A stretch of 64,000 bases of DNA from positions 1 to 64,000 of the forward strand of contig NZ_AULU01000018.1 of NCBI RefSeq assembly GCF_000422445.1. The letters run 5' to 3'. Below, piece after piece: positions 36,914 through 45,111 of the stretch (positions within the stretch are counted from its first letter, which is position 1; each line of letters starts with the position of its first letter). The position numbers and the translations under genes were made by a program. Under the pieces are notes generated by a model. That model was not told the DNA's origin, did no database searches, and worked only from the letters and a program-made list of their open reading frames with translations. This DNA comes from Paenibacillus assamensis DSM 18201. Lineage in GTDB: Bacteria > Bacillota > Bacilli > Paenibacillales > Paenibacillaceae.

Positions 36914-38080
36914 CTACACGTCTTGTCTATGATGCACGTCTACCCATACAAGGCACTTATCATCTTCATGTAAGCTTTCATTTGCGAATAATTGCTGCCA
37001 TGCTTCTGAATTATCAACATCTGATTCTGTCTTCACCAATTGTGTCAAATTTGCTATCGCTGTATCTAAAGATTGGACAGTTGACTCTACCAGCCCATCC
37101 GTATACAGACCAATTCGGAAACGATGTGTACACGATATTTCCTTCACAGCAATGTGCAGTTCAGGGAACATCCCGACTGGATGACCTGTCGTCTCCATTT
37201 GAACCACTTCACCATTGTCCATGACTACAATGCCAGGAGGATGGCCTGCATTAGCATAATGAATGACGTCCTTCTTCGTATCTACAATCATATAAATGGC
37301 CGTCATATAATAGAGCGTCAAGCTGTCATTCATATATAGTTGATCAAACTTGGCATTCAACTGCTGCAGCACAATATCAGGAGACGCCTCGCTTTTGACT
37401 GTTGTACGTAATGCGGATGCAATGTACATACACAATAATGCTGATGACACACCATGTCCCATCATATCTAAAATAAGTACACCATATTTACCATTGCTAA
37501 GCGGGAACCATGCATACAAGTCTCCTGCCAGCTCTTCTGAAGGTCGATAAATGGCCTTGATCGTAATGGCCTGATCTTCATACGGCTCGGTTAAAACCGA
37601 TTCTTGAACCTTCGCAGCAAGTCGAAGCTCCTGACGAATATGGGAATCACGTTCTTTATGCCAATCCTTCTCCTGCTTCAATCGAAGAGCGAGCCTGATT
37701 CGAGCCAACAGCTCGATTCGGTTGACAGGCTTGGTCACATAATCAACAGCACCTGCATCCAATGCGTCTGCAAGTATGTTCGAATCCGCTACTGCAGTCA
37801 CCATAATAATGGGAATATCACGCAGATGATCTAGCTGTTGTATATGTCTGCAAGCCTGCAAACCGTCGATTTCAGGCATCATCATATCTAATAAAATAAG
37901 ATCAACATCCGGCTCTTTGGGATGAATGTCTACAACTCCACCTGAATAATCGAGTCCTAATTGCTGGTACATCTCTTGTGCGCAAGAAGCCGTAGAAATG
38001 TGTTGGTATCCGTCTTTACGCAATATTTCTCGGATAAGCATGACGTTCGTTGGATTATCATCTACAACAAGTATGTTCAT
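36914..38080 (-). CDS. Receiver-PP2C phosphatase of the SigB locus (RsbY-like)
   Basis: A 388-residue protein with an N-terminal receiver (VVDDNPTN, acceptor Asp in LILLDMMMPEIDG, KPVN) and a C-terminal SpoIIE/PP2C domain (GDLYAWFPL, LILDMMGHGVSSALL, YANAGHPPG, LYTDGLVE). The metal-binding Asp residues are intact. This is the architecture of Bacillus cereus RsbY, which dephosphorylates RsbV. First gene of the six-gene operon, with AAAGGAGG before ATG 38080. Confidence 0.86.
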   Translation of the reverse strand: MNILVVDDNPTNVMLIREILRKDGYQHISTASCAQEMYQQLGLDYSGGVVDIHPKEPDVDLILLDMMMPEIDGLQACRHIQQLDHLRDIPIIMVTAVADSNILADALDAGAVDYVTKPVNRIELLARIRLALRLKQEKDWHKERDSHIRQELRLAAKVQESVLTEPYEDQAITIKAIYRPSEELAGDLYAWFPLSNGKYGVLILDMMGHGVSSALLCMYIASALRTTVKSEASPDIVLQQLNAKFDQLYMNDSLTLYYMTAIYMIVDTKKDVIHYANAGHPPGIVVMDNGEVVQMETTGHPVGMFPELHIAVKEISCTHRFRIGLYTDGLVESTVQSLDTAIANLTQLVKTESDVDNSEAWQQLFANESLHEDDKCLVWVDVHHRQDV

Positions 38081-38214
38081 AGAAAAATCCTCCTTTCTCT
38101 GTTACCCTCTATTTATTATGATACACTGCACATCTATATCGGGCTACTTTATCGTTGAATTATATAGACATTAAGCATATTTGCTAGGTTATAGTACCTT
38201 GTCGATTTCAGCAT

Positions 38215-38250
38215 AAAAGGCCGACTATCTTATCGCGATAATCGGCCTCC
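38215..38250 (-). terminator. Terminator of the ytxG-like gene
   Basis: AAGGCCGA-TATC pairs with GATA-TCGGCCT around TTATCGC; TTTTA follows on the minus strand. It isolates the ytxG-like gene from the SigB operon. Confidence 0.85.
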
Positions 38251-38319
38251 CCCTGAGCGTATCTATGATCGATAATCTATGACTGTGCAAAAATACGCAT
38301 CAACGAATCAGCTAGTCAG

Positions 38320-38841
38320 CTAAGATTTCGAGTTAATCGCACGGAACACCTTCCATACTTGCGCTCCCGCATCTACCCACGAATACCAATTCGGTTGACA
38401 ACTTGCTTGCTGAGGTGTTGATGAAGAGGGAGATTCTATCGTTCCCATAGGCGATGAGCTCATAGCCGATTGTTGTTGAGGACGTCCAGAATGTTGCTGC
38501 TTGCCCACTGCTGCCTTTCCTCGAAGGCCATGTGCAAATCCTGCAGACACTTCTTTTACTGCCAACGTCACCTCACTTAAAGCCTCGCCCGCATGCTGCA
38601 TCGAATCTGTTATCGGCTCCAACTTGTTCATCTGATGCTGGATACTTGCCGTAACTTCATTCGCATTGCGTGCTACAGCTTGTAAATCTGCATTTAACGA
38701 CTCAATCGTACGCTGCACATTTTCAAGGGTAGCGGAAGCACGCTCCAATGACTGATTAGCTGCCTTTAACGTTTGGATCATAAAATAAACGAGTACAACG
38801 AATGCGATAGACGCAATACTGACACTTATTTCTAATAACAT
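38320..38841 (-). CDS. DUF948 (YtxG-like) general stress protein
   Basis: A 173-residue protein with an N-terminal membrane anchor (about 5-25), a long coiled coil (about 28-100, heptad-like LERASATLENVQRTIESL) and a Ser/Gln-rich tail. This is the DUF948 family, typified by YtxG. AGAGGGA precedes ATG 38841. A near-perfect SigB promoter (39009-39034) points to it with a leader of about 165 nt. Confidence 0.8.
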   Translation of the reverse strand: MLLEISVSIASIAFVVLVYFMIQTLKAANQSLERASATLENVQRTIESLNADLQAVARNANEVTASIQHQMNKLEPITDSMQHAGEALSEVTLAVKEVSAGFAHGLRGKAAVGKQQHSGRPQQQSAMSSSPMGTIESPSSSTPQQASCQPNWYSWVDAGAQVWKVFRAINSKS

Positions 38842-39008
38842 AGACGATCCCTCTCTTTTCTAGACAAGTCTTTCTATACACGATGTAAACACATGTTCTC
38901 TTCCTATCCTTCTATCACTACTAGCTTAATTACATAAGAATCCAACAAATTTGATTATCAATTTTTCGGTATCCGATGCCATTCTTTAACACGATTGTAT
39001 AGGATGAT

Positions 39009-39034
39009 ATACCCTGTGCAACTTAGGCTGAAAC
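39009..39034 (-). promoter_or_regulatory. Candidate SigB promoter toward ytxG-like gene
   Basis: On the minus strand GTTTCA (39029-39034), 14-nt spacer, GGGTAT (39009-39014). The -10 is identical to the SigB consensus and the -35 differs at one position. Confidence 0.7.
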
Positions 39035-39060
39035 AACTTCAGCACACGAGCAACTTACCT

Positions 39061-39087
39061 GTTTCAAAGTTCTGTAAGTACGGTTAT
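39061..39087 (+). promoter_or_regulatory. Candidate SigB promoter of the DUF1328 gene
   Basis: GTTTCA (39061-39066), 15-nt spacer and GGTTAT (39082-39087) on the plus strand, 36 nt before the gene. It is back to back with the SigB-like promoter on the opposite strand and shares its -35 sequence. Confidence 0.65.
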
Positions 39088-39122
39088 GAATGTGTCAACA
39101 AGTGACAAAGGAGAGGTTTAAC

Positions 39123-39281
39123 ATGTTGAGATGGGCATTTTTGTTTCTAATCATCGCCTTAATTGCAGGTGTATTTGGCTTTTTCGGGATTGTGGAGGCC
39201 GCTACCTCCATCGCCAAAATAGTCTTCTTTATCTTCTTAATTCTATTTATTGTATCCCTGATCACAGGCAGAAGGGCATAG
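39123..39281 (+). CDS. DUF1328 (UPF0391, YtjA-like) small membrane protein
   Basis: A 52-residue protein with two membrane segments (about 3-22 and 28-47), matching UPF0391: [20 protein letters not shown] and a second helix ending [17 protein letters not shown] precedes ATG 39123; the ATG-less extension upstream contains the promoter. Family members appear in stress regulons. Function unknown. Confidence 0.85.
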   Translation: MLRWAFLFLIIALIAGVFGFFGIVEAATSIAKIVFFIFLILFIVSLITGRRA

Positions 39282-39332
39282 CGCTCTAATGTTGCAAGTA
39301 ACGAACAAGCACATCATAGATGGAAGCAGTAC

Positions 39333-39380
39333 AAAAAGGGGTATTCGTTAGTCTCGAAAGACTAACGAATACCCCTTTTT
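39333..39380. terminator. Perfect 22-bp bidirectional terminator
   Basis: A flawless 22-bp inverted repeat (39333-39354 and 39359-39380) around a CGAA tetraloop, with AAAAA and TTTTT ends, between convergent DUF1328 and tcyP genes. Confidence 0.95.
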
Positions 39381-39443
39381 ATTGTTTCATTGATTTAGAT
39401 AAATCCACCTACATTGTGCAGATCCCAAACCATGACTATTTAA

Positions 39444-40814
39444 TTAAAGTCCTTTGTTGAACTTCTCACGATCCCATTGGCCTAACCAACGAGAGGATAG
39501 AACTCCCGCCGTCATAGAGCCATTAACATTAACAAGCGTGCGTCCCATATCAATAAGCGGCTCGACCGATATGAGCAACCCTGCCAAGGCAACAGGCAAA
39601 TTCATTGAGGATAGAACGATAAGTGCTGCAAAAGTTGCTCCTCCTCCAACACCAGCTACGCCAAAGGAACTAATCGCGACAACAGCGACCAATTGCGCTA
39701 GAAATCCTAAGTCCAACGGATTAATGCCTGCGCTCGGAGCAATCATAATCGCTAGCATGGCAGGGTAAATGCCCGCACATCCATTTTGACCGATTGAAGC
39801 TCCAAATGTAGCACTAAAGTTCGCAAACGATTGTGGCACACCTAAGCGATCCACTTGCGTCTCGATATTCATCGGTATCGCACCTGCGCTTGAACGCGAT
39901 GTGAACGAGAAGGCAAGCGTAGATAAGGAACGTTTGAAATATCCAATCGGTGATATTCCTGATACAGCCAACATAAGTGCATGCACAAGCAGCATAAGCG
40001 CTAGCGCAACATAGGAAGCAACTACGAACTCTCCCAATTTCAATATTTCAGCGGGGGCGGTTGTAGAAACCACTTTTGTCATCAGAGCAAATACCCCATA
40101 CGGTGTAAGCCTCAATACAATCGTCACCATTCTCATGACAACCGCATGCAGTGCATCAATGATAGACATAAACACTTTGCCATGCTCAGGCTTCTTTCGG
40201 ATTACGCCTAATGCTGCCACCCCGATAAATGCCGCAAAAACAACGACTGCAATCGTAGATGTACGACGTGCTCCCGTCATATCCAAAAACGGATTAACAG
40301 GAATGAATTCCAGCACCTGCTGTGGAAGTGTAAGATCTTTTACTTCTTCAACCTTCGTATCCAAATATTCGCCTCGTGCTACTTCCTGCTCTCCAGCTTG
40401 AATGTCTATAGAGGATAAGCCAAAGAACAGCGAGACAGAGATAGCAATAACAGCCGCAATAGCTGTTGTCCCAACCAAAATACCAATAATCGTAGCACTC
40501 ATTTTACCGAGGCCCGTTTTTGACTGCACATGGATAATGGCAGAAATAATCGAAACAAAAATAAGAGGGATAACGACCATTTGTAACAACTTCACATATC
40601 CCGTTCCCGCGATACTAAGCCAATCATTGACCGATTTTACAACGGAATGATCAACACCGAATATAAGTTGAAGTAAAGCACCGAATCCAATACCAATACC
40701 CAACGCTGCAAACACACGCTTCGTAAAAGGCACATGCTTGCGCTGCATTCGGTACAACAGGCCGATTAACAGCCCCGCTGCCGCTAAGCATAGCAGCACG
40801 ATCCATAAGTTTGT
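39444..40814 (-). CDS. tcyP: L-cystine transporter TcyP (dicarboxylate/cation symporter family)
   Basis: A 456-residue symporter with about eight membrane helices and two re-entrant loops. The serine-rich FTSRSSAGAIPMNIE and the GVAGVGGGATFAALI loops are the substrate and ion binding elements of this family, and the overall sequence fits TcyP (YhcL). The ATG at 40814 is used because AAGGAG is nine bases upstream, while the ATG four codons earlier abuts that site. Imports L-cystine. Confidence 0.9.
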   Translation of the reverse strand, partial: TNLWIVLLCLAAAGLLIGLLYRMQRKHVPFTKRVFAALGIGIGFGALLQLIFGVDHSVVKSVNDWLSIAGTGYVKLLQMVVIPLIFVSIISAIIHVQSKTGLGKMSATIIGILVGTTAIAAVIAISVSLFFGLSSIDIQAGEQEVARGEYLDTKVEEVKDLTLPQQVLEFIPVNPFLDMTGARRTSTIAVVVFAAFIGVAALGVIRKKPEHGKVFMSIIDALHAVVMRMVTIVLRLTPYGVFALMTKVVSTTAPAEILKLGEFVVASYVALALMLLVHALMLAVSGISPIGYFKRSLSTLAFSFTSRSSAGAIPMNIETQVDRLGVPQSFANFSATFGASIGQNGCAGIYPAMLAIMIAPSAGINPLDLGFLAQLVAVVAISSFGVAGVGGGATFAALIVLSSMNLPVALAGLLISVEPLIDMGRTLVNVNGSMTAGVLSSRWLGQWDREKFNKGL

Positions 40815-40962
40815 CATGACTAACATCTCCTTGCCTTACCAGCATTCAGTATATTGAGTTCAAAACTACAATCCGTACTTATTTATCCATTCCTAATGTT
40901 AGCATAAGGGTAGGCTTGTATTCCTTTCCACGCTGAGTCACCTTTTACTTCTTCATTTCCAC

Positions 40963-41544
40963 CTATCTTTTCGTCAATCCAAAACGGATCGTCCATTGAC
41001 CCGTTGATGCTCGAATATCATCAACTTGAATAAGCGACGGCAAATAAGGACGAAGATCGAACGCAAGCTGCTTCTTCTGCTGCTCCAACCAACGATCAGG
41101 TAATGGAATATGTTTAAGCGTTACGCGAGAAGGTGTCAAGAGCAAAGTCTGTGTCTGCGTGTCCCAATTCACGTCCATATAAATATGAAGCTCTGCATCA
41201 AGCATATCCCACGGACGAAGATGAAGGGTGACATCGAGTTGATCCTCCAACAGCTTACTATTCATCCCTTGAACGTTCCATTGAGCCCATTCCGGCTTCT
41301 GTTGCAGCCATTGCTGAACAAATATAGAAGCATATTGATTCCATTCTTTTTCTGAAATCGTTATTTCTCGACTACGCTCTTGGGCAACACGCTTCAGAAT
41401 TGAAGGGAGATTATCGTCCGGCATAGCTTGCCAACCTATTGGCTTATCTGGCTGAACATAGAAATATAAACAGGCTACAGCCACTATAACCAATAGGAAT
41501 ACACTGATTATGATGCGTAGTAACCACGACCTCTTCTTCTTCAC
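40963..41544 (-). CDS. Membrane-anchored protein, YpmS/DUF2140-like
   Basis: About 193 residues, starting at GTG 41544 with GGAGGA nine bases upstream. One N-terminal membrane anchor (about 8-30) is followed by an extracytoplasmic domain rich in Trp, Gln and Leu. General layout (anchor plus lipid-binding-like beta domain with late LPDRW) is like DUF2140/YpmS, but identity is low by eye. Function unknown. Confidence 0.5.
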   Translation of the reverse strand: MKKKRSWLLRIIISVFLLVIVAVACLYFYVQPDKPIGWQAMPDDNLPSILKRVAQERSREITISEKEWNQYASIFVQQWLQQKPEWAQWNVQGMNSKLLEDQLDVTLHLRPWDMLDAELHIYMDVNWDTQTQTLLLTPSRVTLKHIPLPDRWLEQQKKQLAFDLRPYLPSLIQVDDIRASTGQWTIRFGLTKR

Positions 41545-41767
41545 CAATCCATCTCCTCCAATCTGCTATATAAAGCTATAATTGACGTTTCAAGATAAGC
41601 AAGATTCCTCATAATAACTTACAATAAGTAAGGAAGTAATATATATGTATTGTATAACCATAAGCAAATATAAACAATACAGAAAAAAGCCCCATCACCC
41701 GCTCAACGTTCAAAGCAGTGAGAGACTAAACCTATAAGATGCACACTATGCAAGGTAACGTTCATCG

Positions 41768-42343
41768 TCAGCTGTTTGTATCTCTCATCGTCGCCACATG
41801 TATCTTCTCATACATGGGACGCTCGTACATATGTGTTCGATAAAGTACAAGACGGTCAGCTGACCAAGTAGTATGCTTTTCATCATTTTGCTGGGAAGGA
41901 AGTACAAAAGGTTCATTACCTTGAAATTGTCTCGCTACTGTTATATGTGGAGAGTATGGCCGTAACTCCCTCTCGTATCCCTCCAGCGCGAGATGCCGCC
42001 CAACCATCTCAGCAGCTCCTAACAGCAATTCCTTCTCCCCTTCCACATCTCTCCATAGTACTCGTGGCGAGTCTGCTCTTCCGAAGGTTCCCCATCCTGC
42101 TAATCGCAGCAAGAATGGTGAACAGTTAGCCCCAGCTTCATTCATTCTTGCTTGAATATCGGGAATTCGTGCGATCTCTACGTCACCTAAAAATTGAACC
42201 GTAATATGATAATCCTGCCACGTTGTCCATTTGCGGAATGTATATGCAGAGGATCGAGCATATGCATCAACCTGATCATGCAGCATTTTCTTCAATGATA
42301 TTGGAAGCTCAATCGCTATAAAGACTCTCCATGTGGACTCCAT
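41768..42343 (-). CDS. thpR: RNA 2',3'-cyclic phosphodiesterase (ThpR/LigT family)
   Basis: A 191-residue 2H phosphoesterase. The two catalytic tetrapeptides are present: HITV in DYHITVQFLG and HITV in YSPHITVAR. ATG 42343 follows GAGGTG at seven bases; a start eight codons upstream is less likely. Members open 2',3'-cyclic phosphates on RNA, a reaction that may connect functionally, though not in location, to the RtcB pair at 52-55 kb. Confidence 0.88.
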   Translation of the reverse strand: MESTWRVFIAIELPISLKKMLHDQVDAYARSSAYTFRKWTTWQDYHITVQFLGDVEIARIPDIQARMNEAGANCSPFLLRLAGWGTFGRADSPRVLWRDVEGEKELLLGAAEMVGRHLALEGYERELRPYSPHITVARQFQGNEPFVLPSQQNDEKHTTWSADRLVLYRTHMYERPMYEKIHVATMRDTNS

Positions 42344-42488
42344 CTTGAGCACCTCAAGTTTACGCATTTTTAAGATTCGACCCCGTCAGTTTGGGCATAT
42401 CTTACTCCATTCATGCATTGGAAGAAACAGAAACTGTCGATGGCTATATCTCTTGTTTTTGAATTGGTGCAGGTGCTGCCATTGAGGG

Positions 42489-42905
42489 CTACCTATCCTT
42501 TTCTACAACTCTAGGAAATAGGATAATCTTCTCCAACACAATCGATAACATCGTAAAAATGCTAGCTTCCATAAATAGAACTACATCTAGTTGTAATTTA
42601 GGTTCCCAATTAGGCTCCCCTATCGATATAATGTGATACATCCAAGGATGAATAACAATAAAGGCAACCACATGACTAACAAGGTAAACACCAATTATTT
42701 TACCGATGACTACAACTGAAAACGTTTGTATATGATTCATATAGGGGCGATGAACCATATAACTCCACACAATGCCACATGCATTACCAACAAAAGTCGC
42801 CCAAATATAAGGCCACTTAAGTCCGTGTAAAAGTAACATAATAAACCCAATTCCGATGAGCAAATTGCCTACTCCGATTAGGATATAGGTGCTTCGTTGT
42901 CTCAT
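42489..42905 (-). CDS. GtrA-like four-segment membrane protein
   Basis: A 138-residue protein with four hydrophobic helices (about 8-26, 32-50, 62-85, 108-130). The first half, YILIGVGNLLIGIGFIMLLL followed by WATFVGNACGIVWSY, matches the GtrA family, proposed to flip or assist polyprenyl-linked sugars. The ribosome site is weak. A TTGAAC-16-TATATC promoter-like element lies about 60-90 nt upstream. Confidence 0.65.
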   Translation of the reverse strand: MRQRSTYILIGVGNLLIGIGFIMLLLHGLKWPYIWATFVGNACGIVWSYMVHRPYMNHIQTFSVVVIGKIIGVYLVSHVVAFIVIHPWMYHIISIGEPNWEPKLQLDVVLFMEASIFTMLSIVLEKIILFPRVVEKDR

Positions 42906-43062
42906 CTCTCTCTACACGCTTCCTTCCGTTACAACCTGACTAGGATGCATTACTTTCTTAATAACATCATGTTTCGATATAAAAGTAAAAGGGATGCGTT
43001 CAATTTTTATCATATCTTTAACTTATGTTTCTGACACGTAATAACTATATTATTGATCCGCC

Positions 43063-43109
43063 CAAAAAAGATAAACAAGCTGGCCCATTATGTTATCGGA
43101 ACCAGCTTG
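43063..43109 (-). terminator. Terminator of the decayed YvdD/LOG-like gene
   Basis: CAAGCTGG (43076-43083) pairs with CCAGCTTG (43102-43109); TTTATCTTTTTT follows on the minus strand. It survives although its gene is broken. Confidence 0.85.
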
Positions 43110-43123
43110 CCATGTCGACGTTT

Positions 43124-43278
43124 CTAATCGTATTGAATTAAAATGTAGCTTCTAACTTCGCTCACAACTAAATCATGATGGCCTGGCAAAGCAAATCCTG
43201 CTTCGATTGATTGCTGCATCAATTGCATAATGGGTGATTCCCTGAATTCGAGCCGGCAAATACGCAGATGCGATTCAT
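43124..43278 (-). pseudogene. Remnant of a YvdD/LOG-family phosphoribohydrolase, internally deleted
   Basis: ATG 43278 starts MNRICVFAGSNSGNHPL, the N-terminal Rossmann motif of LOG (TIGR00730) proteins such as YvdD. After about 17 codons the frame ends. A second frame then reads MQLMQQSIEAGFALPGHHDL, which resembles the C-terminal helix of YvdD, up to the stop at 43124. Some 130 middle residues, including the lysine-decarboxylase-like PGGxGTxxE motif, are missing. A ribosome site and a terminator frame the remnant, so a single internal deletion is the simplest explanation. Confidence 0.65.
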
Positions 43279-43376
43279 CCTTATCGCTCCCTCATACGTT
43301 GTCCGTTGCTTACTCACATTCTATCAGATAAAGTATATTATACAGATGTTGGAACGTAAAAGGAGCAAACATAAAC

Positions 43377-43717
43377 ATGATTATAATAGAAAACATTTCA
43401 TAATTTGAGCATTGGGAACAGCAATTTTACGAGCAACGTCAATGGTCTCAATATAGTCCTTTTATTGGCGCTGGATTCATGATGGAAGAAGTAGGAGCAC
43501 TGCTAGAGCCATTCGGGCAATTGAAATAGGGCGAGACCGACCTGATGAAGAGGCAATGTGTTACGACGATGCTAGCAAGCAGTTAGTTGAAGAACTAGGA
43601 GATATTTTAGTCACTATGTTAATTCTGTCTGATAAGTACCATATATCCTTAGATGAAATTATGAATGGGCATGTAACCAAGCTTACTGCTCGATTTAATA
43701 CAGAAATTAAGACGTAG
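43377..43717 (+). pseudogene. MazG-like nucleotide pyrophosphohydrolase, stop and frameshift
   Basis: AAAGGAG precedes ATG 43377. Codon 9 is TAA (43401), after which the same frame reads FEHWEQQFYEQRQW and FMMEEVGAL. Near 43500 one base is missing: the MazG pattern continues in the next frame as ARAIRAIEIGRDRPDE and then QLVEELGDILVTMLILSDKY to the TAG at 43715. Conserved EEvG, EIGRDRPDE and EELGD blocks identify the family. Two independent lesions make it a pseudogene. The 150 bp after it contain nothing I can support. Confidence 0.85.
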
Positions 43718-43873
43718 AGCACTATTTTCTATCATTATTTTAAATCAAATAATCGTTCGCATTGTCGTACTCTCACTAGCATTGCTGTTCGTGCTAAGAG
43801 CTTTACCTATCTATTTAGCTTCAGTATGTACATGCATTGTGCCCATCATAGAAGGATTAGTAACGCAGCTAAC

Positions 43874-44281
43874 TTACTGTCTTGAAGCTCTTGGCTGCCG
43901 TTCATAGCTCTCATTTTCTTTTTCCAACAATGCCGTTAAATTGTAGTTGGATTCGAACCAAGTGCTAATAACAAGGCTATCCTGCTTCATTGCAAAATCA
44001 AAAATCATCTCGCCATGGGTCCAATTCTTCTTATGCTTCAACGCTTCGATAGCCATCATGCGGAAAGAGGCTACATGACGCTTCTGCATTCCCTTACGTA
44101 ACTGAACAACAACACCGTCACGACATTCCAGCGGATCATGCTTAACCCCGAACTTACCGATCACATCATTGCGAAGACACACGACTAAAGTCCCGCCCGA
44201 TAATCCTAATAATTCAGGTTCTAACTGTTCGAATACTAGGCTCAATTGTCTAGTAAGACTCATTTCATACACTTTCGGCAT
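43874..44281 (-). CDS. Hypothetical 135-residue protein
   Basis: Soluble protein starting MPKVYEMSLTRQL with AAAGGAGG upstream. It has a hydrophobic core (LSGGTLVVCLRNDVIGKFGV) and a polar C-terminus; I recognise no family. It has a clear SigA promoter (44340-44368), and a perfect 0A-box-like TGTCGAA lies at 44396-44402, about 28 bp above the -35, so Spo0A control is possible. It faces the pseudogene pair and follows comA on the same strand, separated by a terminator. Confidence 0.65.
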   Translation of the reverse strand: MPKVYEMSLTRQLSLVFEQLEPELLGLSGGTLVVCLRNDVIGKFGVKHDPLECRDGVVVQLRKGMQKRHVASFRMMAIEALKHKKNWTHGEMIFDFAMKQDSLVISTWFESNYNLTALLEKENESYERQPRASRQ

Positions 44282-44339
44282 TATAATTCCTCCTTTAAAA
44301 TTTCAATCCATTTTTAGTAGAGAACGGCTCTACACAGGC

Positions 44340-44368
44340 ATTATAAGACATAATTATACAATATACAA
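44340..44368 (-). promoter_or_regulatory. SigA promoter of the hypothetical gene
   Basis: On the minus strand TTGTAT (44363-44368), 17-nt spacer, TATAAT (44340-44345). The -10 is perfect. TGTCGAA (44396-44402) upstream matches a Spo0A box. Confidence 0.65.
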
Positions 44369-44416
44369 CATATTTCGAACATTTCTTCTCATTTTTGTCG
44401 AAATTAAACAAATAAT

Positions 44417-44447
44417 AAAAGACCCTCTGTCATTAAGACAAAGGGCC
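44417..44447 (-). terminator. Terminator of comA-like gene
   Basis: GACCCTCTGTC (44421-44431) pairs with GACAAAGGGCC (44437-44447) with two mismatches; TTTTATTATTTG follows on the minus strand. Confidence 0.85.
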
Positions 44448-44454
44448 TACGTCA

Positions 44455-45111
44455 TTAAAATGTTTCTGAACGAATAAGTCCAAGTCGCTTCGATTCCACG
44501 ATAGCTTCTGAACGGGATCGGACGCTTAACTTATCAAAAATACGTGTTAAATTGTATTCTACCGTTCGCTGACTCATATGGAGCTTCACCGCAATCTCTT
44601 TGTTACTCAGTCCTTCTGCCACCTCTTGCAAAATATCCTGCTCTCGTTCATTGATAGAAGCTTCTTCAACCGTTCCATCGCTGCGAGTCACCTTCACCTC
44701 TCCACGTCGAAGCTGCTTAAGTAAGGAAACGGGAATAACCGCTTCCCCACGCATCGCACAATAAATAGAAGTTAGCAGTTGCTCACGAGATACAGTCTTC
44801 GAAATAAAGCCGGAGACACCATATTGAATGAGCAAGTTAAAATGAGAGATGATATCGTGACCCGTATAAATAATCACACGCCTGTCGGGGTCTTCTTGCA
44901 TGAGTCGCTTCGTAAGCTCCAAGCCTGTAATCGTTGGCATATTCAAATCACATAAAATAATATCGAACGATTCCTGCTTGAGCGCTTCTATTGCTTCCAT
45001 AGCGGATAGAACGACATGAACACTCATATTGGAATCTTGTTCAATCATCGTCTTTGTTCCTTCTCCTACAGACGGATGATCATCAACTAATAAGATACGA
45101 ATCTCGCTCAT
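44455..45111 (-). CDS. comA: NarL-family response regulator, ComA-like
   Basis: About 218 residues from ATG 45111 (MSEIRILLVDDHPSV), with GAGGGG nine bases upstream; an ATG two codons earlier is possible. Receiver domain with acceptor Asp in ILCDLNMPTITG, then a LuxR-type helix-turn-helix (NEREQDILQEVAEGLSNKEIAVKLHMSQRTVEYNL). The start lies inside the 3' end of the comP-like gene, so the two are translationally coupled. ComA by position and partner; the target genes are not visible here. Confidence 0.82.
   Translation of the reverse strand: MSEIRILLVDDHPSVGEGTKTMIEQDSNMSVHVVLSAMEAIEALKQESFDIILCDLNMPTITGLELTKRLMQEDPDRRVIIYTGHDIISHFNLLIQYGVSGFISKTVSREQLLTSIYCAMRGEAVIPVSLLKQLRRGEVKVTRSDGTVEEASINEREQDILQEVAEGLSNKEIAVKLHMSQRTVEYNLTRIFDKLSVRSRSEAIVESKRLGLIRSETF

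Noticed and set aside
43720-43873. Hydrophobic open stretch after the MazG-like pseudogene
   Set aside because: No start codon with ribosome site and no family resemblance; it runs into the opposite gene.
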